A stretch of 64,000 nucleotides of DNA from NCBI RefSeq assembly GCF_001661675.2, contig NZ_CP019602.1, forward strand, positions 769,501 to 833,500, given 5' to 3'. Under the pieces are notes generated by a model. That model searched no databases, was not told the origin of the DNA, and worked only from the letters and a program-made list of their open reading frames with translations. Origin of the DNA: Croceicoccus marinus (GTDB taxonomy: Bacteria > Pseudomonadota > Alphaproteobacteria > Sphingomonadales > Sphingomonadaceae). This document shows, piece after piece, positions 63,150 to 64,000 of the stretch (the stretch's first letter is position 1; every line of letters begins with the position of its first letter). The translations under genes and the position numbers were made by a program.

Positions 63150-64000
63150 AGGTTGATTCAAGGGGGCTTTAAGCTGGATGGAGGCTCCGCTTGATGTCGC
63201 GCTCGTTGTTCTGGTTATCGGATGCTGCTTGGCAGGCGATCGAACCACACTTGCCAAAGAACCAGCCTGGTGCTCGGCGCGTCGATGATCGGCGGGTAAT
63301 CTCGGGCATCCTGCATGTCCTGAAGTCCGGCTGCCGATGGTGCGACTGTCCTGCGGACTACGGGCCGTCCACGACGATCTACAACCGTTTCAATCGCTGG
63401 TCACGGCGGGGCTTCTGGACGAAGTTGCTCGATGCCTTGGCCGAGGCGGGTGCGGTCACGAAGAGCACCGCGATCGATAGCACCTACATCAAAGCCCAGC
63501 GCTCGGCGTTTGGCGGAAAAGGGGGCGCCAGAAGCAGGCCATCGGCCGTTCTCGTGGTGGCTGGACAACCAAGGTCCACGCCCTGACCGACGTGCTGGGC
63601 CGACCCTATGCCCTGATGCTGACCGCCGGCAATGTCAGCGACGTGAAGGCTGCGCCGGCGCTGCTCGAACGCGCCGGCCGTATGCGCTACCTGCTTGGCG
63701 ACAAAGGATACGATGCCAATAGCCTGCGCAAGACACTGCGCGAGAACGGCACCAGTCCTGTCATCCCCGGAAGGCGCAATCGCAAGCACACCATTCGCTA
63801 TGATCAGCGGCGTTACAGAGGGCGCCACCTCATCGAGAACGCCTTCTGTCGCATGAAGGACTTCCGCCGGATCGCCACTCGCTACGACAAGCTCGCCGCC
63901 AACTTCCTGTCTGCCATGGCGCTGGCTACTGCTGTCGCGTTCTGGTTATGACGGAATGAGAGGAAAGAGCAGTTCATGAACGACGACCAAAACACATCTG
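63150..64000 (+). mobile_element. IS5-family (IS427-like) insertion sequence, ends unresolved
   Basis: The transposase gene 63194-63951 defines the element. The left end probably lies between 63113 and 63180, because the upstream gene loses its normal C-terminus there. I cannot find matching terminal inverted repeats inside the window, so the right end may be beyond base 64000; start and end given here are approximate. A possible new start codon, ATG 63976 with AGAGGAAAG upstream, begins MNDDQNTS and runs off the window. Confidence 0.7.
63194..63951 (+). CDS. IS5-family transposase made by a -1 frameshift
   Basis: Two frames join: the first from ATG 63194 covers the helix-turn-helix-like DUF4096 domain (SDAAWQAIEPHLPKNQPGARR, SGCRWCDCPADYGP) and the first catalytic Asp (AIDSTYIKAQRSAFGGKGG). 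At the AAAAGGGGG run (63517-63525) a -1 shift enters the second frame, RQKQAIGRSRGGWTTKVHALTDVLGRPYALMLT, ending at 63951 with the second Asp (LGDKGYDA) and Glu (LIENAFCRMKDFRR). About 252 aa in all. Programmed frameshifting at A/G runs is usual in this IS group. The element looks intact in its coding part. Confidence 0.88.

Overview
The window is GC-rich, densely coded DNA, apart from one AT-rich block at the right end. It looks like the chromosome of an alphaproteobacterium of the order Sphingomonadales, probably Erythrobacteraceae or a close relative. The indicators are a CrtZ-type carotene hydroxylase, an F1-ATPase zeta-type inhibitor (DUF1476), an NDUFS4-like complex I subunit, HWE-family sensor kinases, a short RecO, a fused PhaAB-type antiporter subunit and a phytase with its own TonB receptor. 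This assignment is inference from gene content. No rRNA, tRNA or CRISPR array was seen. The one RNA gene recognised is the small SRP RNA.

Layout. 1-369: end of an aldehyde dehydrogenase. 442-12617: microaerobic respiration block with two Fnr-type regulators, OmpW, and a cbb3 oxidase operon (ccoNOQP-ccoGHIS, a small exported protein, hemN) whose genes mostly overlap by 4 bp. FNR boxes lie before ccoN and between ompW and the second regulator. 12622-15241: sulfide/persulfide detoxification (TauE-like exporter, rhodanese, BigR/SqrR-like repressor, divergent persulfide dioxygenase). 15375-22150: a truncated-looking DUF481 protein and a six-gene Mrp Na+/H+ antiporter operon on the minus strand. 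22151-26812: a regulatory gap with CtrA-like motifs, a 49-codon gene, and a phytase/TonB-receptor pair. 27005-31709: minus-strand housekeeping genes (Nudix, GrxD, BolA, DUF1476, leuD, leuC, deoxyinosine glycosylase). 31805-38585: crtZ, chorismate mutase, polyprenyl synthase, hrpB, complex I subunit, SRP RNA, flavoprotein. 38743-43259: a cassette of glutaryl-CoA-dehydrogenase-like enzyme, fused 2-oxoacid dehydrogenase E1 and an unusual FabD-like acyltransferase. 43349-59171: small proteins, two HWE kinases, trhO, GST, secreted M20 amidohydrolase, katG, ubiK, recO, leuB and metZ. 59246-61725: apaG, a LysR regulator and a double-HTH protein. 61832-64000: an AT-rich foreign gene broken at its 3' end, followed by an IS5-family element.

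The first half is coherent physiologically. The Fnr proteins sense or relay low oxygen and switch on the high-affinity cbb3 oxidase, its copper and haem supply (ccoI, ccoG, hemN) and probably OmpW. The sulfide module protects terminal oxidases from sulfide. The best candidates for something undescribed are the FabD-like protein that has lost its malonyl-binding arginine and is reached through three stacked ATGA junctions, the 49-aa protein behind CtrA-like sites, and the four-cysteine exported peptide locked between ccoS and hemN. Short tandem duplications recur at gene edges across the window.
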